A stretch of 44,590 nt of DNA from Monoraphidium neglectum (GCF_000611645.1 NW_014013591.1:1-44590); one strand, 5' to 3'; counted from the first letter of the stretch, positions 21,348 to 33,445 are shown. Numbers and translations: made by a program. The notes: generated by a model not told the origin, from the sequence alone.

Positions 21348-23743
21348 CTACTGCTGCTGCTGTTGCTGCGGCGGCGGCACCTCGAGCAAAGCGCCCCAGC
21401 GGACAGTGGTGATGCGCCCGCAACCGGGCTCATTTGCGACCGTCCGTATCGCCGCGCGCGGCATCGGCCCCGGGCCGTTCCTGGCCCCGCCGCTGCTGCT
21501 GGCGCCCCCAGGCGCTCCTGCGGCCGCCGGCGCGCCCCCAGCTGCGGCTGCGGCTGCGGCTGCGGCGCCGCCGAGCAGGTTGCCACGGCTGCCCGACTTT
21601 CTGAGGGCAGCGGCCAGTAAAGACTTCACCTTCTTGCCCGTGGGCCGCCGCTCCTTCCACTCGGCACTCGCTTTCCGCGTGAACTTCAAAACCGAGTTCG
21701 AGTGCCCCAGCCCGCCGCTGCCGCCGCCTGCTGGGCCACCACCGCCGAATGCGGCCGCCACGGCTGCGGCCACCTGCGCAAGCGCACCGCTGCTCGCGAC
21801 GCGAGGCGGCAGGGGCGGCTGCTGTGGCTGTACCAGCTGCTGCGGCTGCTGTAGCTGCGGCTGCTGCGGCGGCGGCTGCGGCGGCAGCAGCGGGGCAGCC
21901 GCCGGCGCAGTGGGCTCCAGGGTGCCCAAAGTNNNNNNNNNNNNNNNNNNNNNNNNNNNNNNNNNNNNNNNNNNNNNNNNNNNNNNNNNNNNNNNNNNNN
22001 NNNNNNNNNNNNNNNNNNNNNNNNNNNNNNNNNNNNNNNNNNNNNNNNNNNNNNNNNNNNNNNNNNNNNNNNNNNNNNNNNNNNNNNNNNNNNNNNNNNN
22101 NNNNNNNNNNNNNNNNNNNNNNNNNNNNNNNNNNNNNNNNNNNNNNNNNNNNNNNNNNNNNNNNNNNNNNNNNNNNNNNNNNNNNNNNNNNNNNNNNNNN
22201 NNNNNNNNNNNNNNNNNNNNNNNNNNNNNNNNNNNNNNNNNNNNNNNNNNNNNNNNNNNNNNNNNNNNNNNNNNNNNNNNNNNNNNNNNNNNNNNGGGCA
22301 GCCGCCGGCGCAGTGGGCTCCAGGGTGCCCAAAGTAACCGCCGCATCGGCCGCGACGCGGCAGTCTGCTACAACGGGCAACGCGGGCGCCGTCGTGGAGG
22401 ATGGGTAGTAGTAAAGGAGCCCCAACCCGCCGCTGTAGCACGCCCCAAAAAGCCCCGGCGCGCTGCACGCAGCCGCGTGCTCCATCGCCTGCGCCGCCGG
22501 CCGCTCGTCGCTGCGCAGCTGCGCGTGAGCGTGGCCGTGCACCTGCGTGTAAGCGGCCGCGGCGGCGCCGGGCGCGGCGGGGCCTGGCAGCGAGACGCGC
22601 CGCACGTGCGCGATCTTGTCCGCGAGCGCCGTCAGCTGCTGCGGCGCCCACTTCGACAGCGTCGCCTGCCGGCTGCGCCACGGCGGAACGGGCAGCCCCT
22701 GCTGCTTGAACGCCGCCGCCATCGCCTCGCACAGCAGCGTGGCAACCGCCTCCAGCCGCGAGACGGTGCCCACGAAGCAGGCCGGCACGGCCTCCAGGAG
22801 CGCCGCGTAGGCGGGCGTCGGCTGCGCGATCACAAACTGCTCCCTGAAGCGCGGCTCCACAACCAGGGGCTCTGGGAGGTAGTGGGTGTCGCCCACTGCG
22901 TCTGTCACATGCGCGCCGCCAGCCCCACCCCCGCCGCCGCCGCCCGGCCAGCCGCCGCCGCCGCCGCCGCGCTCCACCGCAGCCCCGCGCGCGCCCATGC
23001 AGACGATGAACCGGTGGCGCAGCTGCTGCAGGCACTGGCGCGCGTCCTTGCGGCGCTCTCCCGCCGCCTCATCGCGCAGCTGAACTAGGTAGCCCGCCGC
23101 CAGCAGATCCCGCGCGATCGCGCCCACGTCGACGCGCCCGCCCGCGTCCACGCTGCCGCGCGACGAGTCCCCGCCGCCGCCGCTGCCGCTGCTGCCCGGA
23201 CGGGCGGCGCCGGCCACCGCGAGGCTCGGCGCGGCGGCCGCGGCGGGGCCCAAGGAGAGGCCGGGGGAGGGTGGGTCGGCGGCGAGGTCAGGCGAGGCGG
23301 GGGCCGCTGTAATGTAGGCGGCGCGCAGGTGGTGGAGGTCTTGCCACAGCTGCGGAGCGAGGCGCGGCGCATGGGAGGGAGCACCGGGTTGTTGGGGTGC
23401 GGGCGCGCAGGCCACTGGCGCTGCACCCATGCTCGACGACACAGTCCGGCACCCGCGCATGCGTGCGCGCACGCACCTGGCAAGTAAACAGCGACCCGTC
23501 CCGCAGCAGCGCGTGCATCCGCTGCACTACGGTGGAGACCGTGGCGCCGCCCTCGCCCGGCCCAAGCGTGAGCTGTGACCAGCGGCGGTCGAAGCCCGCG
23601 GCGCCATCGCCGCCAGCGAGGGCAGCGTCCATCTCGAGGAGCTCCAGGTCAAACACAGGGCTGAACGCGGACACCAGGTTGCCATGAGACCCCGCGCGCA
23701 CGGCGGCGTGCCGCATTGGGGCGCTGGCCAGGCCAGGGGCCAT
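21348..23743 (-). CDS. DUF506 / PDDEXK-like family protein
   Basis: Member of the plant-type DUF506 family (PDDEXK_6, PF04720); function of most members unknown. Exon 1 is 23743-23477 (start MAPGLASAPMRHAAVR, then FSPVFDLELLEMDAALAGGD); exon 2 runs from 23349 to the stop at 21348-21350. Family signals in exon 2: RDLLAAGYLVQL, RHRFIVCMG, FREQFVIAQPTPAYAALLEA, VPACFVGTVSRL and GLPVPPWRSRQATLSKW. The C-terminal third is Ala/Gln/Pro-rich with a basic patch (LKFTRKASAEWKERRPTGKK) and ends in six Gln. The coding frame is interrupted by an N-run (21933-22295) flanked by an identical 40-nt sequence; collapsing gap plus one copy (403 nt) puts both halves in one frame, for about 621 aa. Introns within the low-complexity part are not excluded. 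Confidence 0.85.
21933..22295. other. Assembly gap (363 N), probably spurious
   Basis: The 40 nt left of the gap (21893-21932) are identical to the 40 nt right of it before divergence (22296-22335). This suggests two overlapping contigs joined with an estimated gap instead of being merged. Confidence 0.9.
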
Positions 23744-25065
23744 CAGCTGCGGGGATGCGCATGCGTGTGCGCCGAGGTTGTTGGTGATGTGGATGCGAGG
23801 CTGAGCAACGCAGCCCGGCAAGCGACCCTGGGAGCAAGCCAGTGCGGAATACTGATTCAAAGGTGGTCCATGGACCGGAACCCAAGGCGTTGGAGGGCTC
23901 AGGCCGCGGCCACAGATGGCCCGCCGTTTGGTTCGGCACACGCCGCTGCCCCTGGTGCTGCAGGAGTACGTGTGCATGATAACGCATGGGTATCGAATCA
24001 CCTCGGTCACCAAGCAGGGCGAGCCCGTATGAGGAGCTTGGCCCCTGCGTTCGCGGCAAGTGGCGCGTCCGGCTAGAGCGAACCCCATGCCATATCTTGG
24101 TTCTAAGTGAGCTTGATGCTACAACTTCTTGGACCGCCGACCCCTCCTAGATTTGCCTGGCCCGGCCACTGCTAGGATCGCTCGGAACAATACACAGCTC
24201 TCCAAACACAGTCTCTTTTATAAAAGAGGAATCATCACTACGTAAACAACGCTCGGCAACATCTGAGTTGGCTCGATCCTGGCGACGCTTGGTCGGCAGA
24301 CCAGGTGGCGACTAGACAGGTTGTAAGTCGGCATGCGGGGCCAGGGCGCAGCCGCTACAGGCTATGAAAGGATTGTAAGAAGATTGCTGCATGGTGAGGC
24401 TTCTCAATGGCCTCAATCACCATGCCGTCGCCGTGAGGCGACGTTTCGATGATGACGAGGCAGATTTTTGAGGCATGATGGCGTCAGCCGTCAAGCACAC
24501 GGTGGTTTATGCGGCACACTGCCACCAAGTGTGGTTACCTAGCGTGCGGACAATCTCTGAGTGCAACCCAACTGCTATGCACTTAGCCCATCTCCCGCGC
24601 AGGCATGCCGTCTACCCGGCTGCCGCTTGTGCTGCATCAATCCAGAGCCACTCGCTGCCACAACATTTGCCATCGCTACCACAGCTTGCCAGTCACGCCA
24701 CAGGGCTTCACGACCGCTCAAGTCTTTGAACCTGCTCCCAAGGCTTTACATGCTGTCAAGTTGTGAAATTGGCAAGGCTTGCCAGGCGTTGGGTGAGGAT
24801 ACCCTCCCAAAAGTGGTTGAATTTGCCTCCCAGCACCACTCATGGCACCCGCGCTCTTGGTCAAACCCGATAGAACATTCAAGCCCTGCAGACATGATCA
24901 ACAAAAATCAACAGGACAGGCGGGTGCACTCGAGGCTGCACAAGGGCCTCGCGCTGCCCAGTCAGGGGCTGCGGCACCAAGACGCGGCTGCCTCAGCTAG
25001 CAGCGTTCAATTCAGATGCATCGACTGAACAAGAAGAGGAGGTAAAAATGAAATGCGTATTAGTA
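23744..25065. other. Intergenic: upstream of DUF506 gene and 3' region of TMBIM gene
   Basis: No gene recognised. The block 24090-25065 is more AT-rich than its surroundings. It holds a 16-nt perfect palindrome with a TATAAAA core (24213-24228) and a candidate TGTAA (minus) for the TMBIM gene. Confidence 0.5.
24746..24750 (-). terminator. Candidate TGTAA poly(A) signal for the TMBIM gene
   Basis: Minus-strand TGTAA 316 nt past the stop codon at 25066. Motif and distance only. Confidence 0.4.
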
Positions 25066-28000
25066 TCAATTGTTGTTGCTGAGGCCTATGATGGACAGGA
25101 TCGCGATGAACAGCCTGAGGGGGTTGGTCAGGGCAAGGGAGAAGGTAGGGCGGGTGTCGTGAGCGAGGAGAGGGGGGCGCCTAGCTGCCCAGGGGCGCAG
25201 AGGGCGGCAACATTACTCAGTGACAGCAGCGCGATATGCGACTCACTGGACGATATCGAGGTAGATGCTCATGGCAGCCGCGACCTGTGGGATGGCGGCA
25301 AAGTTGGGTAAATTAGTGGTCAGGGCTTGCCGGCATTGGAAGGTGCTTGTTCTCAGCAGGGTGGGGGCGCGCAGCCAGACACGTTTGTGCAGGGTTCGGG
25401 TCAAGAGCCAAGGGCCGCCTGCGCTGCTCACGTAGTCGTCCGGCGAATACGCGCCCCGACGGCCGCCCATGACGGCCTGGATGTCATAGATGAGGTACGC
25501 GCTGAACAGCAGAGCTGCCAGCCCTGAAATTGCCAGGTAAAGGATCCTGGATGGGAGGGCGGGCATCGCAGTATGGGGGGAAAGCCACACCAGCGCGGGT
25601 TGTCAGCGTTCTGAGAGGCGTGCGTGGGGTGTGAGATGCACATTGCCAACCATGAATCTCAAAACAGGTCACGCTGAGAGGGATTTGTGATTTGGATTGT
25701 GCGTGCCCACGTCGTGCGAAACGCGCACTTTTCCAACACAGCACCCTCCTTCACACCCCCCCCCCCCGGTCAACCACCTGGCCCAGCACCCAGTTCCCTC
25801 TGCAACAAGCCCCACTCAGCGTCAAGCCAAGAATAGTGCCCACATGAGGCCGCAGCACGCGGCAAGGACACTGCTGCGGCCCAACGCCCACTGCTGCTCG
25901 GCCAGAAAGCCCAGCACGGCAAACCCCTGGCGTGTCCGCTCCCCCCAGCGGAACGCACTTGTTGCTGCCGCTGCGGAAGGGGAAGAACAGTCCCGCCAGA
26001 ACCAGCACCAGAAGCACGATGGTGAGCACGCCCAGCATACTGCCCCACTTGGTGGCATCAATCTGTCAAGAGTGGAGCGGTTGTTGGCCACGTGGGCAGG
26101 ATGGCATGAGACATGGCAGGCGGGAGTGGGACAGGGTCTCTCTGGGGGTACCTGATGTGTCAAAAATGCTGACTAATGCTGTAGGCAGCGCGCCCATCGC
26201 ACAAACTGCGCTGCCGACAATGGCGAACCCGAGGCGCCTCACACCTTTGTGTTGATCGCGAAGATGGTCAGCCCCGCCACGGCGGCGCAGGTCACCAGGA
26301 ACGCCAGCAGAACCGCCTGCCCGTCCGCCGAGTGTGATGGCGTGCGAAAACATTAGCGTGTGCATGCACACACACGCTGATCGCGTCAGCTGGACGCTGG
26401 CGAGCGGCAGCCAACGTGCAAGCGGCTGCAGGGAGTGAGGAGAAGCCGCCCTGGGCCTAACGTACGGGCGCCGTTTATGACGTGCCGCTGGGGACCGCGG
26501 GGCTTACGTCAATGTCGTGGAAGGAGGTGATCATTCCAACAAGCCAGGCTTCTGCAGGGGGAGCAAGCCGAGAGGGGGCAAAGCAGAGGCTGCGGGCGTC
26601 ACAAGAAGGTTTGAGCGTCGCGAGGCGCGTGGATGCAGGGCAACGCCGGTGTGTGTGGAGTTGATGATGAAGGCACATCGTTGGCACAATGGTTGTGTGT
26701 TGTTGCAGCCGTCTTCAAGTTTCGTCCGCCCATGCAACAAAAATCAGGGTTGCGCGCAAGGCGGGCCCGGCCCCTGGGCTTCTGGCTCCCGACGCTCGCA
26801 GGCGTTGACTGCGCGGCAATTTTGTGACGCACCTGCGAGGGTGAACAGCCCCAGCAGGATGACATTGAGGGGGAACTGCCTGCGCGCCTTCTCGACGCCT
26901 GGGAACGCGGAAGGGCAAGCGTGGTGGGAGGGGCAAACGTGTGTGGTGTCGGTGACATCAGCGCATCTTGCCTCGGGCGTGAGGGGCCCGACACGACCCT
27001 GAACCCTTCCGACTCATCCGGCAGCATCGCGATGAGCCACACGTCAGCAGTTGCCGGTTCCACGTGCAACAGGTGAGACCGGCGCTTAGGGGTTCTCTCA
27101 CATGAGATGACGAGGACGATGCCGAAAGCCACGCCCCAAGCCGCGTAGTACCTGCACGTGGCACACGCATTCCATTGGGTGCGCACAGCTGAAAGGTGCA
27201 AGGACCCCGTACATTCTGATGCGGATGTTCGCCCCAGGCCGCGAGGGTCCCGAGCCGGGGCATGTCGGGCCATCACGCAACAGCTGCTACAGAGGGTGAT
27301 GCCTGCAAAGGGGCCCAGCGGGCCCCGCGTCCACTCTACACAACCAAGCGACCGACACTCACAGCGAGGGGTTCCTTCGGACAAAGAGACGTATTGAGGG
27401 CACGTACATGCATGCGCACGCGACGCCCACTGTGATCAGCAGCTGGATGAAGACGATGCCAAACACCTTGCGCACAAATGCATTGCTGGCGCGCAGGGAG
27501 GGCGGATGGCGGAGGGGGTCAATGCAGGAAGGTGCGAGGAGCGGCAGGGTGCTCAGAGTGGGAGCGGCAGGGTGCTCAGAGTGGGCCGGGGTGGGAGGGC
27601 GGCGTTGCGCACGTTTGAGGCTGGTGCCAGAGATGTGTGCAGCGCCCAAGGCATCGTCCTAGGTAGCTATGCGGTGTGTCGGCGCGATAGGGAAGGCGCA
27701 AAAAGGCTGCAGCCGTTCTGTGCTGCAAAGCAGCCAGGAAGCTCCACCAGCTCATCAAGCCGTCTGCAACACCACCCGCTCTATATTGGACAACTCTTGC
27801 GCATCCACTCATGCCACGTAGAAACGCAAAACCCAGACACAGGCCGCCAACCCAGCGCACACAGCACGGCCCCTCACCGCATCTGGGCGTCAGCAAAGGC
27901 CATGTCTGACGTCATCTGTTGGGACTCAGGGTCGGTTTGATTGGGGCCCATCATCATCGTGGGGGTCGGCATCGGCATCCCTGGCGGTGCCCCCTGCGCA

Positions 28001-28466
28001 GGTCAGTGGACAGCAGGGCAACTTTGATGGCGTCTGATCGTGCAGCGAGGAGACTGGGGGCAGCGTGACCGCGGCCGCCCGCTGGGTGTGGATGGCTGTG
28101 CGCCCTCGGGCAGCCGGCGGCGTGGCTGCAGCAGGCAGGCACCAATGATCCTGTTGGCTTGGTTCCAGGCTCAGACTGCTCATGGCATACCACAGGCCAA
28201 AACCAGCGAACTTCTGGTCTGTTCCTCTGTGCGTGCACGTAGTGTGTCCAGTGCATGCGTGCAGCAACCAGTGCGCCCCACCTCGCATGCTCATGTCCAT
28301 AGACCCACCGTGCGGCCCTGCTGCTGCTGCTGTTGCTGCTGGTATGGGGCTCCCCATGGCTGCTGCGGCGCCTGCTGCTTGCCGTCAACTCCATTCCAGC
28401 CGGGGGCCGCGCCGCCGGGATGCGGCCCAACCTGGGGGTAGCCTATCGGCGGTGGTGGCTGATTCA
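25066..28466 (-). CDS. Lifeguard/TMBIM (Bax inhibitor-1 superfamily) membrane protein
   Basis: Multi-pass membrane protein of the BI-1/LFG family, known in eukaryotes as ER/Golgi proteins that modulate calcium leak and stress-induced cell death. Eleven coding exons join in phase: 28466-28309, 27993-27878, 27485-27363, 27151-27102, 26898-26833, 26551-26508, 26316-26245, 26062-25959, 25546-25432, 25284-25247, 25114-25066. The N-terminus is Pro/Gln-rich (NQPPPPIGYPQVGP). Hydrophobic segments in order: VFGIVFIQLLITVGVACAC, YYAAWGVAFGIVLVISC, FPLNVILLGLFTLA, AVLLAFLVTCAAVAGLTIF, VLTIVLLVLVLAGLFF, ILYLAISGLAALLFSAYLIY and IYLDIVQLFIAILSIIG. YLIYDIQAVMGG and the Asp of IYLDIVQ match the conserved pore-lining Asp region. 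Exon 1 begins TG-AAT-CAG, so the start codon is probably split, with its A in an upstream exon not located; that gives 311 aa. Confidence 0.92.
27541..27585. repeat. Tandem duplication, 23-nt unit, in TMBIM intron
   Basis: Two adjacent copies of GCGGCAGGGTGCTCAGAGTG plus GG(A), inside the intron between coding exons 2 and 3. Confidence 0.85.
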
Positions 28467-29309
28467 CTGCAGGCGAGGGAGCATACAGGATACCATGGGA
28501 AGTTGAGTAAGTTTGTGTTGCCCGAGCCCCTGCGCAGGCCGCTCTACACTTTGCACCACCACTGCAGCACGCAGGAGGCCGGACTCAGGCGGGACGCAAG
28601 CCGCCAGCGTTTCGCCTCTTCTCAAGCAAGTGACGATGACACACGTGATGAACGGAGTTGCATTCTCAGCGCATGTGAGGGAAGCATGCCCAAAAAGTTG
28701 CGGGGGAACTGTCCAGGAGCTGTCGTCCCCCCATTATCACCAAATCCCTCACTAGGCGTGCGAGTCTCGTCCCCACACTCACTTTTTCAACCTGCTGTGT
28801 AGAAGCTGAGCACCAGAAGGACCGAGCGGTGCGATCTAGACGGGCGAGCTTGTCCAGATGATGAGGGAAGCGTTGCGCAATTCAAGGAAGAATTCACGCG
28901 ACAAATTTTCGTTGTGCTGAGCAAGTGATAAGTGGGCAGCACCAGTGTAACCCGCTGCCTGGTGGCACCCAGTTCGCGCCGCGAGCCGCACGTGCTGTGG
29001 GTGCTGTGCATGGAGCTGGCAGTATGGGATGTACATGCTGAAAGGAGGGCAGCCACGACTCTGTTGGCCTTCCACATCTCCTTTCCTGGCGTGAAGGCAA
29101 GGGAAGGCACCCAGGACCGCCCGCATTTTGCTGTTGCACTCCGACTGTTTGTGAAGAAGCAGACACAGCAGCGCCCGCTCGGTTGGCAACGCGTGATAAC
29201 ATCTGCGTGGTAGCATCAATCTTCACACGATTGCTGATTCTACGCGGGTTTCTGTGGTGGGTCGCCGCGGTTGACGCACGCATCCTCACGGACCCCAACG
29301 CGCCCCCCG
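28467..29309. other. Spacer between TMBIM and helical-repeat genes
   Basis: No gene recognised. It should contain the TMBIM 5' untranslated exon and promoter, and the 3' end of the minus-strand gene that stops at 29310. Frames are short and lack family signals. Confidence 0.45.
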
Positions 29310-32000
29310 TCACGGCAGCCTTGCGGCAATCATCACGAGACCTGGCTGGAGCTCCTCAAAGCTGAGGCAGACCTTGGAACCATGGACCTGGACCTGGGCG
29401 ATGATGATATTCTGCACATGCTGCGGCCCCTCGTAGGGCTGGCCAAAGGCGGCTGCGGGCCAGCCGTGTCGGGCTCGTGGGCATGCGCAGCTGCACGCTG
29501 CTTGTCCTGCACGGCAAGTTGTGCAGGTCGATATTGGGTCTTGGAAAAACTGACTCCCTCGCCACTGTATCCTACGAGACGAACCAGCCATGGGCCTGGC
29601 GCACGCATACAACTGCTGTGCCAGGTGGCAGGCGCACACGCAAGCGCATGCGCGAGCGCCACCAGCGTCGCAGCGCTGGCGCCTGCCACTTGCGGACTCA
29701 GACCAACCTTGGAGGTCCCGATGAAGAGCGGCGGGATGTCGCGCTCCGCTTTCATCTCCATGACACCACTGCAGCCCGTCCTGAAAAACGCCAGCGCCTC
29801 GCCCCCAAGCAATACCCCGCTGCTGCTCCCTGGGCCAGCGCTGCCCTGGCTGCCATCGCCTTCACCACCCACGGATGCACCTAACGAAGCTAGTGGCTTG
29901 AGCACTGCGCCGCTGCGCGATCTGCGATGATGTGTCAGCACCCGCTGCAGCTGCCCCTGCCCCTGCCCTTCCCCCTGCCCTTGCTGCTGCTGCTGCCGCC
30001 GCTGCTGCCGCACTGACGGCTGCCCTGGGTGACTCGTATGAGTGCCCCGTGCTGCCTCTGCAAGCTGCACCTCCCACGAGCTGATGCGTTCGTCCGCCTT
30101 CACAGCCGCCACACTGAAACCCCCATCTCTCAGCGCTCGAGCGCTGGCCAGGCCGTCAAGGCCTGCAAGCGGGCCTTGTCCGCTTTCGCCGGCGGCAATC
30201 AGCTCGGTTGCGCTGCGGTAGGTTGTTTGGGCCGATGAATGCAGGTGGGAGAGGCGGTGCAACAATCCGACGCCCCAAAATACGCGCGGCTGATCAGCAA
30301 GGCAACTGCATTGCAGGCGAGTTGCCGGCGACCCCGTCGCTCCGAACGGCCCACAGCCTGACTGGTTGGTGCGACGAACGGGCATGCACCGCCAGATGTG
30401 GGCGAGAGTGCTGCCCTTGCCCCCCCCCCCTGATGCCTAGCACCTACTCACCCAACACCAGCTGCCCTGAGTCGCCGAATGTCATCGCCCCCAATGCTGA
30501 CCTCAACCACCTCTGCTGTGCAGTAGCCACCACGCAGCAGCTGCCCCAAAGTGTAACCTGTGCGGTTGGCAGCCGGCATGTTGTGTGGTTTGTAATGCGG
30601 CGTAACGGGATGATGCGGTGCGCCCAGCTGTGGAGTTGCGCGATGGCGTCGACTTAGGGCCAAATGTTATCCAGAGTACGCTGTGGTATATTGCCCACAT
30701 AATTGCAGCGCCACACCCCACACCTGCATCTTTGGCCTGTCGCACAGCCAGGCCCCGGCCCCGCCAGTCGCACGCCGCCGCACAGCTCGCCTCTGGCGGC
30801 AGCGGCGCGCGAAACGCGGCCGCAGCTGCAGCCGCCCGCAGTGAGACGAGTGCAGCCGCAAGCGGTTCGCTGGCCTCGAGCAGCTTGGATGGCAGCTCGC
30901 TGTCGGGCGCGCTGCAGGCGATACCAGCAAGCATCTGTGGGTGGTTGCGATTTGTAAGTGATGGTCATGCAGGATGAACTGGCATATGGGTGCAAGCGAG
31001 CTAGTACGACATCCTAAATGTGCGCAAGACCACAGGTGAGCCGGGGTTGCACGTCTATTGCTTCAGGCACTGTGCCTGCCTCACTCGGTCCTTGTGCGCT
31101 TCACGCACGACCCCCATAGGCTCAATGCATGCCCACCTGCTGCTGGCTGCAGGGAAGCAGTGCCACTGCCCTGTGTATGTCATCGAGTGAGCACTTCTTT
31201 GCCTTCAGGCGCTCGTCCAGATCAGACAGCAGCTCCGACCAGGCAGCTGCCTGCAAGCAATCAGGGATCCACAGGCCGAAAATTATTGCACGTGAGCGCA
31301 TGCATGTGCACGCATGCGCACACCTGCACGCATGAGTGGTTGGCTGTGTATTATATCCTACACACGCAGCGCTGTGCCATCAACCCTGTCGCCCCACCCA
31401 TCATGTGATGTTTGCTAGTCGCCAAGCTGACAGCCGCATCCACCGCCGGCCGCCACCTTGAGATCCTGCGCAGGGGCACGCCTCGCCCCCTTGCTCCTAG
31501 TAGCTTTCTTGGATCCCTTGCTGCCCTGATGCTTGCCCTTGGTAGCGCTGCCCGCTGCCTTGGCGCCCCCTTTCGCCTTGGGCCCTGGCGCGGCTGGCTG
31601 GCCTGCAGCAGGCAGCGGCGGTGGCAACAGCGCGGCCTGGTACTGCACAAGAAACCTAGCGAGCGTAGTGGTCACCTGCAAACGACCAGTGCGTAATGTG
31701 TTGCATTACAATGGCTTCAATGGGTGGCGTGTAGTTGTGACGCTCAGCAGCCGAAGGCCTGCACTCGCATGCAGGGGCGCTCAGCGCTAGCGGCGCTGCT
31801 GCATAGCGCACCTGCCCCGCCCGCTTCGCCGACTTCTCATCTGCAACACCCTCTGCATGTAACATCGCGCATATTCGAGTCGAAACGACGTTACTTTGCG
31901 TTTGCAACGCTGACAGGGCGGCTAGTGTACTCGTCGCCTGAATGTACTCGCCAAGGCAGGACAGGGGGCATTCGCTCGCGAGCCTGGTGTCAAATGTCAA
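29310..32000 (-). CDS. Unrecognised helical-repeat protein
   Basis: Exons joined in phase: 32000-31812 (start MTFDTRLASECPLS), 31675-31457, 31250-31137, 30934-30724, 30557-30452, then one starting at 30212. A last exon ends with FEELQPGLVMIAARLP and a stop at 29310; its upstream border, near 29450, is not settled, nor is the end of the exon starting at 30212. Order of parts: helical N-terminus, basic Lys-rich linker (AKGGAKAAGSATKGKHQGSK), WSELLSDLDERLKAKK, an Ala-rich helix ending RGRGLAVRQAKDAG, then short A-x-x-L-x-x-A/G-G-[YFV] units (YTLGQLLRGGY, DIRRLRAAGV, ATELIAAGE, ARALRDGGFSVAAVKA), a Gln/Gly linker and an ordered C-terminus (PQHVQNIIIAQVQVHGSK). The repeats suggest an alpha-solenoid scaffold. 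I do not recognise the family; no catalytic motif seen. Confidence 0.6.
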
Positions 32001-33445
32001 ATCGCGTCAAGATACGACACAAAGTTATGGGTATGTTGTGCGTGTACGTTCACGACATCGTTTATGGCAGGCAGTGTTTCAGACCTGGTGGTGCTTCTCG
32101 CTCCAACGCTCGTGCTGCTGCTGATGTTGGCTCATTGTTGTCATGTTTGACGACTGTGCAACGACTGTGCAATGCGATGGTTGCGCTGCACAAATGCATG
32201 TTGTGGCCATTTCGTGTGTGATCAAACGTGCCACACCACCAAACCTGTGTGGCAGGCGCAGTTCATGGAGAAAGCACATGCCAGGCATCTGCAGCGAGAC
32301 CTCCGCAGCGGTGCCTGTACATGCTTCACAGCCTAATAAGCATGCACGTGTTCCTGGTGCAGCAGTACACTTCTGAACACGATTGCGTGCGATTACAGCT
32401 CATAACTTGTACCGAGCATCAAACCAAAAGGCTGACCACACCTTTGTCAGGGTGTGCAGATAGGTGCGCCACTACGCGGTTCAGCGTTATCAACGTGCGT
32501 ATGTGGTTGTGGATCCATGTAAGGAAGCCACGCACAAGCCGGCTGAGGGGGTGCAATCGTCGAGTTAAACGCATGCAAAATCTACTGTTGGCAGGGACCA
32601 GCATAGGCATTCTATTGCAATCCTTTGAAGATGTCGCATGCGTGAGCTGGAGCATGACCCTACACGTCATGTTTCTGAGGATGGTTGTCTGAGTTGGATG
32701 AGCCAAAATCGGGTATCGCAGCAAACGGCGATTGAACAAAGGCCATCACAGGTACGATCACATGGCAGCAGGTAGTGGAAGAGATTGTGTGGTGGAAAAA
32801 TATCTGCTGTGCTGGTGGACAATCCCTGGCCAGCTTGAGCTTGTGGACCCGGTGAAGGTGGAGGAGCATACAGGTGGGTGGTCGGTAACGGTCCCTGCGG
32901 GTTGTGGAAGCACACATGGTTCTTGCGTCATGCATGAATTTCAACTGGGTCAAAAGATGTGTGGGTGTTAAATATGAACATCTTGCTCGCAATTCCGTCG
33001 GTTTGGACACATGCAAACGTTTCGTGCAATGTCGTTCGTTTGAACGACTGCGTGACCCACAGGGAGCGGGATGACTCCTCGAGGTTTTAAGCTCCTGAGT
33101 AGGATGCTACGAAAATCCACGTGCTGATGAGCGCTCGCTTTCTCGACGCCTCTCCTGAGACTCCACTCATTCACTGCGTGATCTGACGCGCCCAGTCACC
33201 CCGCATGGCCTAATACGCAATTTCTAGAACTCGCTCTGACGGTTGACCTCAACGCGCGGTCCACATATCACACGTCCCTCAGCCTCCGCTCGCCCTTCAA
33301 ACTCGCTGTATGTGCCTCTGAACGCGCTCGCCAGACACTTACGAGATTGCCGTTTAGGCACACGAACCAATTAGCTCGAGGCAGCCTGTGCATACGCGGT
33401 GCACACCACACACTGCATTGCAGGAGAGGTGCAGCACAGGCAGCA
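32001..33445. other. Intergenic between divergent helical-repeat gene and clpC
   Basis: About 1.4 kb clearly more AT-rich than the rest, holding both promoters. No convincing gene; frames at 32228-32692 (plus) and 33016-32660 (minus) have no family signal. Contains a 7-bp stem inverted repeat at 33031-33048 and a TTCTAGAA at 33222-33229. Confidence 0.5.

Noticed and set aside
21280..23088. 602-codon plus frame across the gap
   Set aside because: Open only because N codons are not stops; antisense to the DUF506 gene.
32228..33016. Frames 32228-32692 (plus) and 33016-32660 (minus) as genes
   Set aside because: No domain, no splice or family continuity; region is AT-richer spacer between divergent genes.
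33222..33229. TTCTAGAA as a heat-shock element for clpC
   Set aside because: Only two inverted half-sites without a third unit; too short to support by itself.
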